From positions 1-7,007 of the forward strand of contig CAMAWK010000122.1 in the NCBI GenBank assembly GCA_945861915.1: DNA of 7,007 nucleotides, in the 5' to 3' direction. The translations under genes and the position numbers were made by a program. This document shows, piece after piece, positions 1-6,810 of this stretch (positions are counted from its first letter, which is position 1; each line of letters opens with the position of its first letter). The notes under the pieces are model-generated. The model was not told where the DNA came from. It did not search any database and saw only the letters and a list, made by a program, of their open reading frames with translations. This DNA comes from Flavobacterium psychrophilum. Lineage in GTDB: Bacteria; Bacteroidota; Bacteroidia; Flavobacteriales; Flavobacteriaceae.

Positions 1-319
1 ACCCAACATACTTATTTTCTTCGTTTAAAACAGGAACAACATTCGAATTGTTTTTGGCAAAAACTTCCAAAACATCTAGCCAATCCATAGAACTTCGAAC
101 GAAAAACCCTTCTAACGAATATTTATAATCAAAAACCTGTTTTTGACTATCAAAGGTTTCCACATCGTGACAAACAATATTTCCAATATAAATTTCATTT
201 TCGATGATAGGAAAATGAGAAAAATTAGATTCATGAAGAAAATCTTGCACCTCAGCAATTGATTCTTGGCTGTCAATTGCCTTATAATCATTGGTAATAT
301 AATCGGTAATAGCTGTCAT
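1..319 (-). CDS. CBS-domain protein, N-terminal part (cut by window edge)
   Basis: Reading the minus strand from the ATG at 319-317 gives 106 codons with no stop, running off the left edge. The product begins MTAITDYITNDYKAIDSQES and continues with a segment ending in HFPIIENEIYIGNIV at about residues 35-50, then a second segment with NVVPVLNEENKYVG at the edge. These 'xPVVDxxxxxxG'-like strands are typical of paired CBS domains, which usually bind adenine nucleotides and form a regulatory module. The start is well fixed because the next upstream ATG in the region is followed at once by a stop. It is transcribed away from pdxJ. From general knowledge, flavobacteria often carry a small stand-alone CBS protein beside pdxJ, followed by NAD kinase; the following gene is outside this window. 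The ligand and role are unknown. The family call is fairly sure, the function is not. Confidence 0.8.
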   Translation of the reverse strand, partial: MTAITDYITNDYKAIDSQESIAEVQDFLHESNFSHFPIIENEIYIGNIVCHDVETFDSQKQVFDYKYSLEGFFVRSSMDWLDVLEVFAKNNSNVVPVLNEENKYVG

Positions 320-382
320 AAATCTATCTTTATTGCATGCAAAATAATCAAAATAATACAAAAACTCCTAAATTTAACTTCG

Positions 383-390
383 TATTTTTG
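383..390 (+). promoter_or_regulatory. Promoter -7 box for pdxJ (TATTTTTG)
   Basis: TATTTTTG matches the Bacteroidota -7 consensus TAnnTTTG exactly. It would start transcription near 396, giving a leader of about 70 bases before the pdxJ ATG. I see no good TTG-type -33 box at the usual spacing of about 19 bases, so the assignment rests on the -7 box alone. It directly abuts the opposite-strand box at 391-398. Confidence 0.55.
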
Positions 391-398
391 CAAAATTA
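391..398 (-). promoter_or_regulatory. Promoter -7 box for the CBS-domain gene (TAATTTTG on the minus strand)
   Basis: CAAAATTA on the plus strand reads TAATTTTG on the minus strand and fits TAnnTTTG. Transcription would start near 385 and give a leader of about 65 bases before the CBS start at 319. The two boxes share an axis between 390 and 391, so RNA polymerase could probably not occupy both at once. No clear -33 box is visible. Confidence 0.45.
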
Positions 399-465
399 TA
401 AATTGAGTTCGAAGAAAATAAATTGCTTTGCCTCGTTTCTCGCAACTCCTCGCAAATATTAAACT

Positions 466-1179
466 ATGACAAAGTTAAGTGTAAATATTAACAAAATAGC
501 TACTTTACGAAATGCTCGCGGAGGAAATGTGCCAGATGTATTGAAAGTGGCTGCCGATATTCAAAAATTTGGTGGGCAAGGAATTACCATTCACCCAAGG
601 CCAGACGAAAGACACATTCGCTACCAAGATGCTAGAGATTTAAAATCAATTGTTTACACCGAATATAATATTGAGGGAAATCCCGAGAAAAGTTTCGTTG
701 ATTTAGTTCTGGAAGTAAAACCCACTCAAGTTACTTTAGTTCCCGATGCGGTTGATGCCATTACCTCGAATGCAGGTTGGGATACAATTAAAAACAAGGC
801 TTTTTTAACAGAAATAATTCAAGAATTTCAGCGAAACGGAATCCGAACTTCTGTTTTTGTAGATCCCGTTCTGGAGATGATTGAAGGAGCCAAAGCCATT
901 GGAACCGATAGAATCGAATTATACACCGAAGGGTTTGCGCATCAATACGGTTTAGGAAATAAATCAGGTATTGAACCCTATATTCAAACAGCCATTTTAG
1001 CCAATGAATTACAATTAGGAATCAATGCTGGTCACGATTTGAGTTTAGATAATATTCAGTTTTTCAAACAAAACATACCCGAATTATTGGAAGTATCTAT
1101 CGGTCATGCTTTAATTTCAGAAGCCATTTATCTCGGATTGGATAATGTGGTGAATATGTATTTGCAAAAACTGAAATAA
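466..1179 (+). CDS. pdxJ: Pyridoxine 5'-phosphate synthase
   Basis: This cytoplasmic TIM-barrel enzyme closes the pyridine ring in the DXP-dependent vitamin B6 pathway. It condenses 1-deoxyxylulose 5-phosphate with 3-amino-2-oxopropyl phosphate to give pyridoxine 5'-phosphate. The 237-residue product is full length (E. coli PdxJ is about 243). Hallmarks are visible in order: SVNINKIATLRNARGG (5-20), ITIHPRPDERHI (40-51) with the catalytic-type His43 and phosphate-contacting Arg45 and His50, YNIEGNP (67-73) with Glu70 in the place of the E. coli catalytic Glu72, TLVPD (90-94), INAGHDLS (186-193) with His190 in the place of His193, and SIGHALISEA (211-220) with the phosphate-binding GH. All key residues are present, so it should be active. 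The ATG at 466 begins exactly at the conserved N-terminus. It diverges from the CBS gene and is followed by a receptor gene 116 bases on, so it is probably transcribed alone. Confidence 0.97.
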   Translation: MTKLSVNINKIATLRNARGGNVPDVLKVAADIQKFGGQGITIHPRPDERHIRYQDARDLKSIVYTEYNIEGNPEKSFVDLVLEVKPTQVTLVPDAVDAITSNAGWDTIKNKAFLTEIIQEFQRNGIRTSVFVDPVLEMIEGAKAIGTDRIELYTEGFAHQYGLGNKSGIEPYIQTAILANELQLGINAGHDLSLDNIQFFKQNIPELLEVSIGHALISEAIYLGLDNVVNMYLQKLK

Positions 1180-1186
1180 AATCAAC

Positions 1187-1204
1187 CATATAAGTCATAT
1201 AAGT
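1187..1204. repeat. Perfect 9-bp tandem direct repeat (CATATAAGT x2)
   Basis: CATATAAGT occurs twice with no spacer at 1187-1195 and 1196-1204, just after the pdxJ stop and before the receptor promoter. It could be an operator-like site for a protein binding adjacent turns of the helix, part of a dispersed intergenic repeat, or simple slippage. The sequence does not distinguish these. No terminator hairpin is visible after pdxJ in this stretch. Confidence 0.6.
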
Positions 1205-1250
1205 TGTTTATGAATTGTAGCTTTTATCAAATAAATATAATATGTTCCCT

Positions 1251-1258
1251 TATATTTG
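1251..1258 (+). promoter_or_regulatory. Promoter -7 box for the receptor operon (TATATTTG)
   Basis: TATATTTG is an exact TAnnTTTG match, placing the transcription start near 1264. This helps decide the receptor start. The upstream in-frame TTG at 1260 would lie at or before the start of the RNA, whereas the TTG at 1296 would have a leader of about 30 bases. No convincing -33 TTG is present at the usual spacing. Confidence 0.5.
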
Positions 1259-1295
1259 ATTGGTTTGTATTTCTTTACTTATTAACATTTTTATT

Positions 1296-3584
1296 TTGAG
1301 ATTAATTATTTTATTTTTTCTACTTTATTTTTCCAACTTGATTGGACAATCAAGTATTAAAATATCAGGAAATGTTAAATCTAACGAAGGTTTGAATATC
1401 TCCAGTGTTTCTATAGCTTTTGCTATAAAAAATAGTACTTCCAATACTGTTACTGATACTTTAGGCTATTTTTCTGCAAATCTTAAATCAGGATTAACTA
1501 GAATATCAATAAATCATTTTGGGTACAAAGAAAAGCTGTTGAGTTTTAACCTAAAAAAAGATACTATTATTTCTATTGTTTTAGAAAAAGACATTTCACT
1601 TTTGAAGGAAGTTCTGATTTCCAAAATAAAAAAGACTCCTATTTCATCATTATCCGGAGGTAAATTGTCTTTTGATCTACAAGAATTGTCATCTATTCCT
1701 TCAATTCTTGGAACAACAGATATTATTAAGCTTTTACAACTAACCCCCGGAGTTCAAAATTCAGGCGATGCCAATGGATATCTTTATGTGAGAGGTGGCG
1801 ATCCTGGACACAACTCCATTTTATATGCAGGAATTCCTATTTACGGAATGGCACATTTAGGAGGTGTTTTTCCTTTTTACAATGCAGATCACATAGAAGA
1901 AATTGAATTCGATAAGTCAAGTTCTAATGCAAAATATGGAGGTCGTTTGAGTTCAACTATTTCATTAATTCCTAATAAAAAGATCCCAAAAGAATTCGCT
2001 GTTCAAGGGAATGTTGGCTTGTTAGCTTCACAACTTACACTTTCAGTACCTATAAGTAACCAATCAGGATTGTATGTTTCTGGAAGGAAAACATATATTG
2101 ACGAAATTGTTTCCTCTATTGTGGATTCAAAAAAAAGTGATTTTACCAGTGATGAGCCAGAATTAAAATATCGATTTTCTGATTACAATTTAACTTTTAT
2201 ATCCAAGATTGCTAAAAAGCATTTGTTTACAGTTAATACTTTTATAAGTGGTGATAAACTAGGAATAAATGACCCGAAATCTAATCTCAATGCCAATTTA
2301 AAATGGGGAAATAAAGCAATCTCGGCAGATTGGACGTATCAAATTACAGAAAATAAATCGATGAAAAATGCGCTTTACTTCACGAAATATGATAATGGAT
2401 TAGACCTGTTACAAGGAGCAGTAAAAATGAATATCTCTTCTTATATTCAAGAGGTTGGATATAAAAATTCGATACAATATCTTATTAAAAAAATCCCTTT
2501 TGAATCTGGATTTGAGTATATTATGCACGATTTACAACCCCAAAAAATAAGAGTTTCTAATATAGGAATTGAGGACATAGACAAAAAAGCCACTGCAATA
2601 AGAGCTAATATTATTTCATTATATACCAATACAAAGCCAAAATTGCTTCATAATTTATTTGCCGAATTTGGATTGAGGCTAAACTACAATACTTTGAGTT
2701 CCAAAAGCAACATTTTTCTAAATCTAGAGCCACGAATACTGATTCATTATAAACCAGAAAAGGATTTCTCTTTTTTTGCGTCATATACTCGCCAAAATCA
2801 ATTTTTTAATTTAATAACTACCTCTAGCGTGGGTATCCCTTCCGATTTTTGGATTGGAAGTTCCGATGGAATTCCGTCTCAATCGGCTAATGAGTTTTCT
2901 GTTGGATACAATCAAAGTTTATCAAAAAATATCAACTCTTCGCTAAGTAGTTATTATCGCAAGATGAATAACTTGATTGAATATCCGTATGGAGTTACTC
3001 AATTTAACGAAATCACTACCTTTAAAGATGATATACTAGTTGGAGATGGTGAATCATACGGCATAGAATGGATGTTAAAAAAGGATAACGGAAAATTTAA
3101 AGGATGGTTCAGTTATACTTTAAGTTGGTCTACACGCCAATTTGATGAACTCAATAATGGAAACCAATACTATGCAAAATATGACAGAAGGCACAATCTT
3201 TCCTTTGCGGGCACATTAGATTTAAATAGAAAATGGTGCATTGGATTGACTCAAATTTTCAGTTCGGGAAATCGTTTTACAATGCCAACTTCCTGGTACT
3301 TCATAAATAACACTCCAGTAAAAGAATATAATGAATTTAACAACGCTCTATTGCCCAATTACATCCGAACGGATGTCTCTGTGAAATATTTTTTTATTAA
3401 AACTTTAAAGAAAGAAAGTGCTTTAAATTTCTCCATTTACAATACATTTAATATAGAAAATCCTATATATATGGTGATTAATGTGTTTTCAGACAAAGAT
3501 AAAAACAACAATTTAACAGTAAAAACCGATAAAAAAGTATTATATAGAATTCTACCATCTCTAAGCTGGAGATTTAAATTTTAA
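1296..3584 (+). CDS. TonB-dependent outer-membrane receptor, DUF4249-partner type
   Basis: This is an outer-membrane gated barrel driven by TonB-ExbBD that imports or handles a large ligand. From a TTG at 1296 the product is 762 residues. It has a signal peptide (MRLIILFFLLYFSNLIGQ, 1-18), a carboxypeptidase-regulatory-like beta-sandwich (about 20-100, with TDTLGYFSANLKSG and HFGYKE), a LKEVLIS segment (103-109) in the usual linker position, and a plug (about 115-224) with GTTDIIKLLQLTPGVQ, YVRGGD (RGG at 166-168) and KYGGRLSS (from 213). A long beta-barrel then ends in SLSWRFKF with the terminal Phe expected for BAM-mediated insertion. No in-frame ATG occurs before the plug. An in-frame TTG at 1260 is possible, but 1296 gives the better signal peptide and leader. 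The DUF4249 lipoprotein follows 3 bases later, so the two form an operon. No SusD partner is present and the ligand cannot be inferred. Confidence 0.9.
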   Translation: MRLIILFFLLYFSNLIGQSSIKISGNVKSNEGLNISSVSIAFAIKNSTSNTVTDTLGYFSANLKSGLTRISINHFGYKEKLLSFNLKKDTIISIVLEKDISLLKEVLISKIKKTPISSLSGGKLSFDLQELSSIPSILGTTDIIKLLQLTPGVQNSGDANGYLYVRGGDPGHNSILYAGIPIYGMAHLGGVFPFYNADHIEEIEFDKSSSNAKYGGRLSSTISLIPNKKIPKEFAVQGNVGLLASQLTLSVPISNQSGLYVSGRKTYIDEIVSSIVDSKKSDFTSDEPELKYRFSDYNLTFISKIAKKHLFTVNTFISGDKLGINDPKSNLNANLKWGNKAISADWTYQITENKSMKNALYFTKYDNGLDLLQGAVKMNISSYIQEVGYKNSIQYLIKKIPFESGFEYIMHDLQPQKIRVSNIGIEDIDKKATAIRANIISLYTNTKPKLLHNLFAEFGLRLNYNTLSSKSNIFLNLEPRILIHYKPEKDFSFFASYTRQNQFFNLITTSSVGIPSDFWIGSSDGIPSQSANEFSVGYNQSLSKNINSSLSSYYRKMNNLIEYPYGVTQFNEITTFKDDILVGDGESYGIEWMLKKDNGKFKGWFSYTLSWSTRQFDELNNGNQYYAKYDRRHNLSFAGTLDLNRKWCIGLTQIFSSGNRFTMPTSWYFINNTPVKEYNEFNNALLPNYIRTDVSVKYFFIKTLKKESALNFSIYNTFNIENPIYMVINVFSDKDKNNNLTVKTDKKVLYRILPSLSWRFKF

Positions 3585-3587
3585 ACC

Positions 3588-4436
3588 ATGAAAAATCTAA
3601 TTTTATCTTTTTTTGTTCTACTAATAAGTTGTAATAACGATGACATTAGTAAACAAATTCCGGTTGAATCAAAAATAGTGGTGGAAGGCTCGATCGAAGA
3701 TGGGGATGTAGCCAAAGTAGTATTGTCTCGCAGTATACCGATTGGTGCTGCAGTAGACTCGACAACTATTTTGAATTATGTTATTCGATCCGCAAAGATT
3801 ACCGTCTCGGATGGTGAAAAAGAAGAAGTATTGAGGCTTAAAAGAGATAATGATAAAATCCCTCCTTTTGTGTATTCAGGAAGTGAAATTATAGGCGAAG
3901 CAGGAAAGACATACACTCTAAAAATTGAATACTTAAATAAAACCGTAGCAGGAAAAACAACCATTCCGCATTCGGTACCCATTTCATCCGCTGACTATAT
4001 AAAAGATAATCCTACCGATAAAAATGGATATATTTTTATCAAGTTTAATGATCCTGTTAATGAAAAAAATTTCTATCAAATACAAACTCGATTAGTTAAG
4101 TATGACTCTATATATATTCCTGCTCTTTATGGAAATCTTAATGATGCTAATTTTAATACTCCTGAAATTTCTTTCCAAATTTTTCGTGGAAAATCTTTTT
4201 CATTCGAAGACGATTCAGACTATAAATCGAATTTTGAAGACGGCGATTTAATTTATGTAAAATTAAGAACTATGGATAAGGCGGGTTTTGAGTTTTGGAA
4301 TAGTTGGCAAAATGAGATTGTAAATGGGAAAAGCCCAATTTTCCCAAATACAACAAGTTTAAAGTCCAATATAGATGGTGGAATTGGGATTTGGGCAGGT
4401 TATGGACAACAAACCATTTTGGTTATTGCAAAATAG
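3588..4436 (+). CDS. DUF4249-family surface lipoprotein, receptor partner
   Basis: The 282-residue product has a lipoprotein signal MKNLILSFFVLLISC with lipidated Cys15. It is followed by NNDD, resembling the acidic export signal that sends Bacteroidota lipoproteins to the outer face of the outer membrane. The mature part begins with an Ig-like beta region: KIVVEGSIEDGDVAKVVLSRS (29-49), AKITVSDGE (69-77), GEAGKTYTLKIEYLN (103-117) and TTIPHSVPI (124-132). The second half has FNDPVNEKNFYQI (153-165), NFEDGDLIYVKL (215-226) and a C-terminal DGGIGIWAGYG (263-273), where this family normally ends, so it looks complete. From family knowledge, DUF4249 proteins are commonly encoded beside receptors of the type found here, and the 3-base spacing fits co-translation. 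A role in capturing ligand or capping the receptor is inference. I see no catalytic motif. The family call is firm and the function open. Confidence 0.85.
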   Translation: MKNLILSFFVLLISCNNDDISKQIPVESKIVVEGSIEDGDVAKVVLSRSIPIGAAVDSTTILNYVIRSAKITVSDGEKEEVLRLKRDNDKIPPFVYSGSEIIGEAGKTYTLKIEYLNKTVAGKTTIPHSVPISSADYIKDNPTDKNGYIFIKFNDPVNEKNFYQIQTRLVKYDSIYIPALYGNLNDANFNTPEISFQIFRGKSFSFEDDSDYKSNFEDGDLIYVKLRTMDKAGFEFWNSWQNEIVNGKSPIFPNTTSLKSNIDGGIGIWAGYGQQTILVIAK

Positions 4437-4445
4437 ATGAAATTA

Positions 4446-4479
4446 AAAAGGGCTGACCAGTTTTACTGGTAGCCCTTTT
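4446..4479. terminator. Bidirectional intrinsic terminator
   Basis: AAAAGGGCT (4446-4454), a single bulged G at 4455, and ACCAG (4456-4460) pair with CTGGT (4466-4470) and AGCCCTTTT (4471-4479) across a five-base loop, TTTTA. The stem has a GC-rich middle, A's on one side and T's on the other, so it can end transcription from both strands. It sits between two convergent genes, 10 bases after the DUF4249 stop and 32 bases before the stop of the minus-strand lipoprotein. Confidence 0.85.
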
Positions 4480-4511
4480 ATAACTCAGATAAATAAATTT
4501 TAATTTATTGA

Positions 4512-5771
4512 TTAAAAACTGTTAATGAAATCTTGAAATTTAGTGGTAAGATTATCAAATCCAGAAGAAAAATACACATCCATAGCCACTTCAGTATTAT
4601 CACTAAAACGGAGGTATAAGACTGTATCATATTCTTGGTAACCATAATAAATCTCCCCTTTTTCAGATTTTTGTATAACATCGGCTAGTTTGGTGCCATC
4701 TTTTTTAGATACGAGAGCCATTTTCACATTTTTATTAAACGTATTAGCTTCACCTTCTGAAATGGTTTTGTTATAAGCACTTACGGCTGTAGGATTATTA
4801 TAGATAGGCTCTGGTGTGTTATCGTATAAAGAATTCTGGTCATTAACGAATCCTTCAATGTTCATGTCGGCTACCATAACAAAATTATCCATTAATGAAA
4901 TCAAACAATTTGCTTTTCCAAGATATGGAGTAAGTGCGCTACCCTCTATTAGTTCATCAATATCTGCAGTACTTCCAACATTAAAATCAATTAAATTATT
5001 ACCATTATATGAAAAGGAAGATTTTATAGAGATTGGACTTGTTCTTTTTGCGCTATTTTCCCATACATACCCATTAAAGGTCAGTTTGTAACTCGCTTGC
5101 GTCGGCTCAGGATTTCCTCCTGAGTATAAGGAACTTGCTTCATATTCGCCTACTTTTACACCGTCAATAGTCAAAGAAGCATTTACAGATGAGGGTAAAT
5201 ATATTTGGTCATAAATTGCAGGATCTGTAATTATATAGTCATATTCATCCGTAACTGGATTGTATTTCCAATATCCAATTTCTTCAGTGTCTTCGATATC
5301 TACTTTAACATTTGAAGCAACGCTAGTTACAGATAGTATGGCATTATTAGTTGTCGAGTTTTTATTAGACGGGAATATAAATTTCAACACTGTTGAAGAT
5401 GCAGTTTTTACCCAAATTTGTTGTATTGCATTCCAAGTATAAATACCATAAACTCCTGAAATGTTTAGCAAATCACCTATGCCATTGCCACTATTTGCAA
5501 TTTGAAATTCAGATTGACTTATGTTTTGCAAGTTCCCAAAATTGTCAAAGGCATCGAGAGCAGTTGAAGATTTTGAATTTTCCATTTGCAAAAGCATACT
5601 ATTGGCTTCATTCTCTAGTTTTACCTTTTGTTGGGATGGTGTTAAAGAGGAATAGGGTTTTTGAAGAAGTGAAGCAACTTCATCTTCAGTAGCATTTGAC
5701 CCATCACTATCACTGGAACAAGAAATAATGAGCTGGCAAATAATAATCGATACTAAAATAATTTTTTTCAT
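4512..5771 (-). CDS. Lipoprotein of unknown function, 419 residues
   Basis: The start at 5771 gives a clean type II signal, MKKIILVSIIICQLIISC, with lipidated Cys18. It is followed by SSDSD, an acidic stretch that suggests export to the cell surface in Bacteroidota. Residues 31-75 look helical and polar (PYSSLTPSQQKVKLENEANS). From about 87 on the protein is rich in predicted beta strands and aromatics. Noticeable motifs are GVYGIYTWNAIQQIWVK (106-122), LKFIFPS followed by NNAILSV (129-148), SLTIDGVKVGEYEASSLYSG (199-218) and YKLTFNGYVWENSAKRTSP (228-246). I recall uncharacterised Bacteroidota lipoproteins with a similar 'Y.YN....W....L.F.FPS...NNA' pattern, but I cannot name a family. It has no catalytic signature. 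It faces the DUF4249 gene across a shared terminator and has its own upstream region, so it is not in the receptor operon. It could be an accessory surface protein of the neighbouring pair or unrelated to it. Confidence 0.85.
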   Translation of the reverse strand: MKKIILVSIIICQLIISCSSDSDGSNATEDEVASLLQKPYSSLTPSQQKVKLENEANSMLLQMENSKSSTALDAFDNFGNLQNISQSEFQIANSGNGIGDLLNISGVYGIYTWNAIQQIWVKTASSTVLKFIFPSNKNSTTNNAILSVTSVASNVKVDIEDTEEIGYWKYNPVTDEYDYIITDPAIYDQIYLPSSVNASLTIDGVKVGEYEASSLYSGGNPEPTQASYKLTFNGYVWENSAKRTSPISIKSSFSYNGNNLIDFNVGSTADIDELIEGSALTPYLGKANCLISLMDNFVMVADMNIEGFVNDQNSLYDNTPEPIYNNPTAVSAYNKTISEGEANTFNKNVKMALVSKKDGTKLADVIQKSEKGEIYYGYQEYDTVLYLRFSDNTEVAMDVYFSSGFDNLTTKFQDFINSF

Positions 5772-5871
5772 AAGTTTAAAGTTTAATTAATTTAAAACTA
5801 TTTACCAATCTACTCTTAATTATGTATAAATAATTCTGAAATAAGTTTTATTGAATTTTACTAATTAAAAA

Positions 5872-5879
5872 CAAATGTA
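5872..5879 (-). promoter_or_regulatory. Candidate -7 box for the 419-residue lipoprotein (TACATTTG on the minus strand)
   Basis: CAAATGTA on the plus strand reads TACATTTG on the minus strand and fits TAnnTTTG. It would give a fairly long leader of about 95 bases. A weaker alternative, CAATCTA at 5806-5812 (TAGATTG on the minus strand), would give a leader of about 30 bases but lacks one T of the consensus. No -33 box supports either one clearly. Confidence 0.35.
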
Positions 5880-5949
5880 ATGTATCGAATCGTATGTAGA
5901 AAGTATTTTTCTTATTAAAGTAATTATTTTCAATTAATTAATAATAACT

Positions 5950-5957
5950 TAACTTTG
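5950..5957 (+). promoter_or_regulatory. Promoter -7 box for the alpha/beta-hydrolase (TAACTTTG)
   Basis: TAACTTTG is an exact TAnnTTTG match. Transcription would begin near 5963, giving a leader of about 30 bases before the ATG at 5993, which is typical. The upstream T-run near 5927-5930 is only a weak stand-in for a -33 box. Confidence 0.5.
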
Positions 5958-5964
5958 ATTTCTG

Positions 5965-5988
5965 AAATTTGAAACAAAATTTGAAATA
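5965..5988. repeat. 12-bp tandem repeat in the hydrolase leader
   Basis: AAATTTGAAACA (5965-5976) is followed directly by AAATTTGAAATA (5977-5988), 11 of 12 bases identical, ending four bases before the hydrolase start codon. It lies in the predicted 5' leader. It may be chance in AT-rich DNA or a small slippage duplication, and no function is evident. Confidence 0.45.
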
Positions 5989-5992
5989 AAAA

Positions 5993-6781
5993 ATGTCATT
6001 ATATAGTCACATACTAAATCCGTCATCAATTCACACATCGGGGGCTAAGGAACTTCTAATTCTTCACGGATTTCTCGGAATGTCCGACAATTGGAAATCC
6101 ATTGGACAGCAATTTGCTACTGATGGGTTTCAAGTACATTTGTTAGATTTGCGCAATCATGGACGTAGTTTTCACTCAGATGAATTTAGTTATGAATTGA
6201 TGGCAGAAGATGTTTTTGAGTATTGCAAAGCAAATAACCTTGAAAATGTCAACATTATTGGTCACTCCATGGGCGGAAAAACAGCCATGCTTTTTGCAGT
6301 TAAGTACCCGAAATTGGTCGAAAAGTTGATAATTGCTGACATCGGACCTAAATTTTATCCGCAGCATCATCAAATGATTCTCGAGGGATTAAATGCAGTT
6401 GATTTTTCTTTAAAACCAAGCCGAAACGAAGTCGAAGAAATTGTATCAAAATACGTAACTGATTTTGGAACAAGACAGTTTCTACTAAAAAGTTTGCATT
6501 GGCAAGAGCCTGGACAATTGGCATTCCGATTTAATTTAGCTGTATTCAATCTAAAAATTGACGAAATTGGGAAACCACTTCCTGAGAATTCCGTTTTCAA
6601 ACAACCCACACTATTTATTAGAGGCGGTAATTCGAATTATATTCTCGATGATGATTTTCAAGACATCAAACATCATTTTCCAAATTCAACTATAGAAACC
6701 ATTCCAAATGCTGGACATTGGCTTCATGCTGAAAATCCTGCGCTTTTTTATGAAATGGCGAGTGGGTTTTTAGGTAAATAA
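5993..6781 (+). CDS. Alpha/beta-fold hydrolase, YbfF-type esterase
   Basis: This is a 262-residue cytoplasmic serine hydrolase with no signal peptide. The fold markers are in order: LLILHGFLGMSDNW (21-34) with the oxyanion-hole HG at 25-26, LLDLRNHGRS (50-59), the nucleophile elbow NIIGHSMGGK (87-96) with Ser92, KLIIADIGPKFY (111-122) with Asp116, FIRGGNSNYI (208-217), and NAGHWLHAENP (239-249) with His242. The RNHG motif and the 24-residue distance from Ser92 to Asp116 resemble E. coli YbfF, whose triad I recall as Ser89, Asp113 and His234. All three residues are present here, so it should be active, probably on short acyl esters or acyl-thioesters. The natural substrate is unknown. The ATG at 5993 fits the promoter box and the conserved N-terminal strand. 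It is transcribed alone, ending at its own terminator. From memory, such a hydrolase is a frequent near neighbour of pdxJ in flavobacteria. Confidence 0.92.
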   Translation: MSLYSHILNPSSIHTSGAKELLILHGFLGMSDNWKSIGQQFATDGFQVHLLDLRNHGRSFHSDEFSYELMAEDVFEYCKANNLENVNIIGHSMGGKTAMLFAVKYPKLVEKLIIADIGPKFYPQHHQMILEGLNAVDFSLKPSRNEVEEIVSKYVTDFGTRQFLLKSLHWQEPGQLAFRFNLAVFNLKIDEIGKPLPENSVFKQPTLFIRGGNSNYILDDDFQDIKHHFPNSTIETIPNAGHWLHAENPALFYEMASGFLGK

Positions 6782-6808
6782 AAATGCCACTATTTCTAGC
6801 GGCATTTT
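6781..6808. terminator. Bidirectional intrinsic terminator
   Basis: AAAATGCC (6781-6788) pairs with GGCATTTT (6801-6808). Inside an A/C mismatch, CTA pairs with TAG around a TTTC loop. The first base is shared with the hydrolase stop codon. With A's on one flank and T's on the other, it can serve both the hydrolase and the convergent lysine-rich gene, whose stop begins two bases further on. Confidence 0.8.
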
Positions 6809-6810
6809 GT

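Larger units (their letters stand above)
5772..5992. other. AT-rich divergent intergenic region
   Basis: This 221-base gap separates the minus-strand lipoprotein from the plus-strand hydrolase. It holds one plausible -7 box in each direction and a short tandem repeat in the hydrolase leader. Several short AT-rich near-palindromes (for example around TTAATTAATTT near 5783) are of the kind expected by chance at this composition. I see no RNA gene, convincing hairpin or open frame with coding character. Confidence 0.6.

Noticed and set aside
1260..3584. Receptor gene as a pseudogene because no ATG is present
   Set aside because: The frame is open for over 750 codons with signal peptide, plug and terminal Phe all intact; a TTG start explains it more simply.
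1296..4436. SusC/SusD-type polysaccharide utilisation locus
   Set aside because: The partner is a DUF4249 lipoprotein, not a SusD-like helical protein, and there are no glycoside hydrolases or sugar-sensing regulators nearby.
4816..5091. Open plus-strand frame inside the 419-residue lipoprotein gene
   Set aside because: It overlaps the well-supported minus-strand gene fully and has no promoter, signal or recognisable motif; the other plus-strand frames at 5260-5442 and 5393-5692 are rejected for the same reason.
5775..5800. AT-only near-palindrome next to the lipoprotein start
   Set aside because: Imperfect and made of A and T only, as expected by chance at this base composition.
6176..6609. 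Minus-strand open frames inside the hydrolase gene
   Set aside because: They lie wholly within a conserved hydrolase with an intact catalytic triad and show no protein-like composition.
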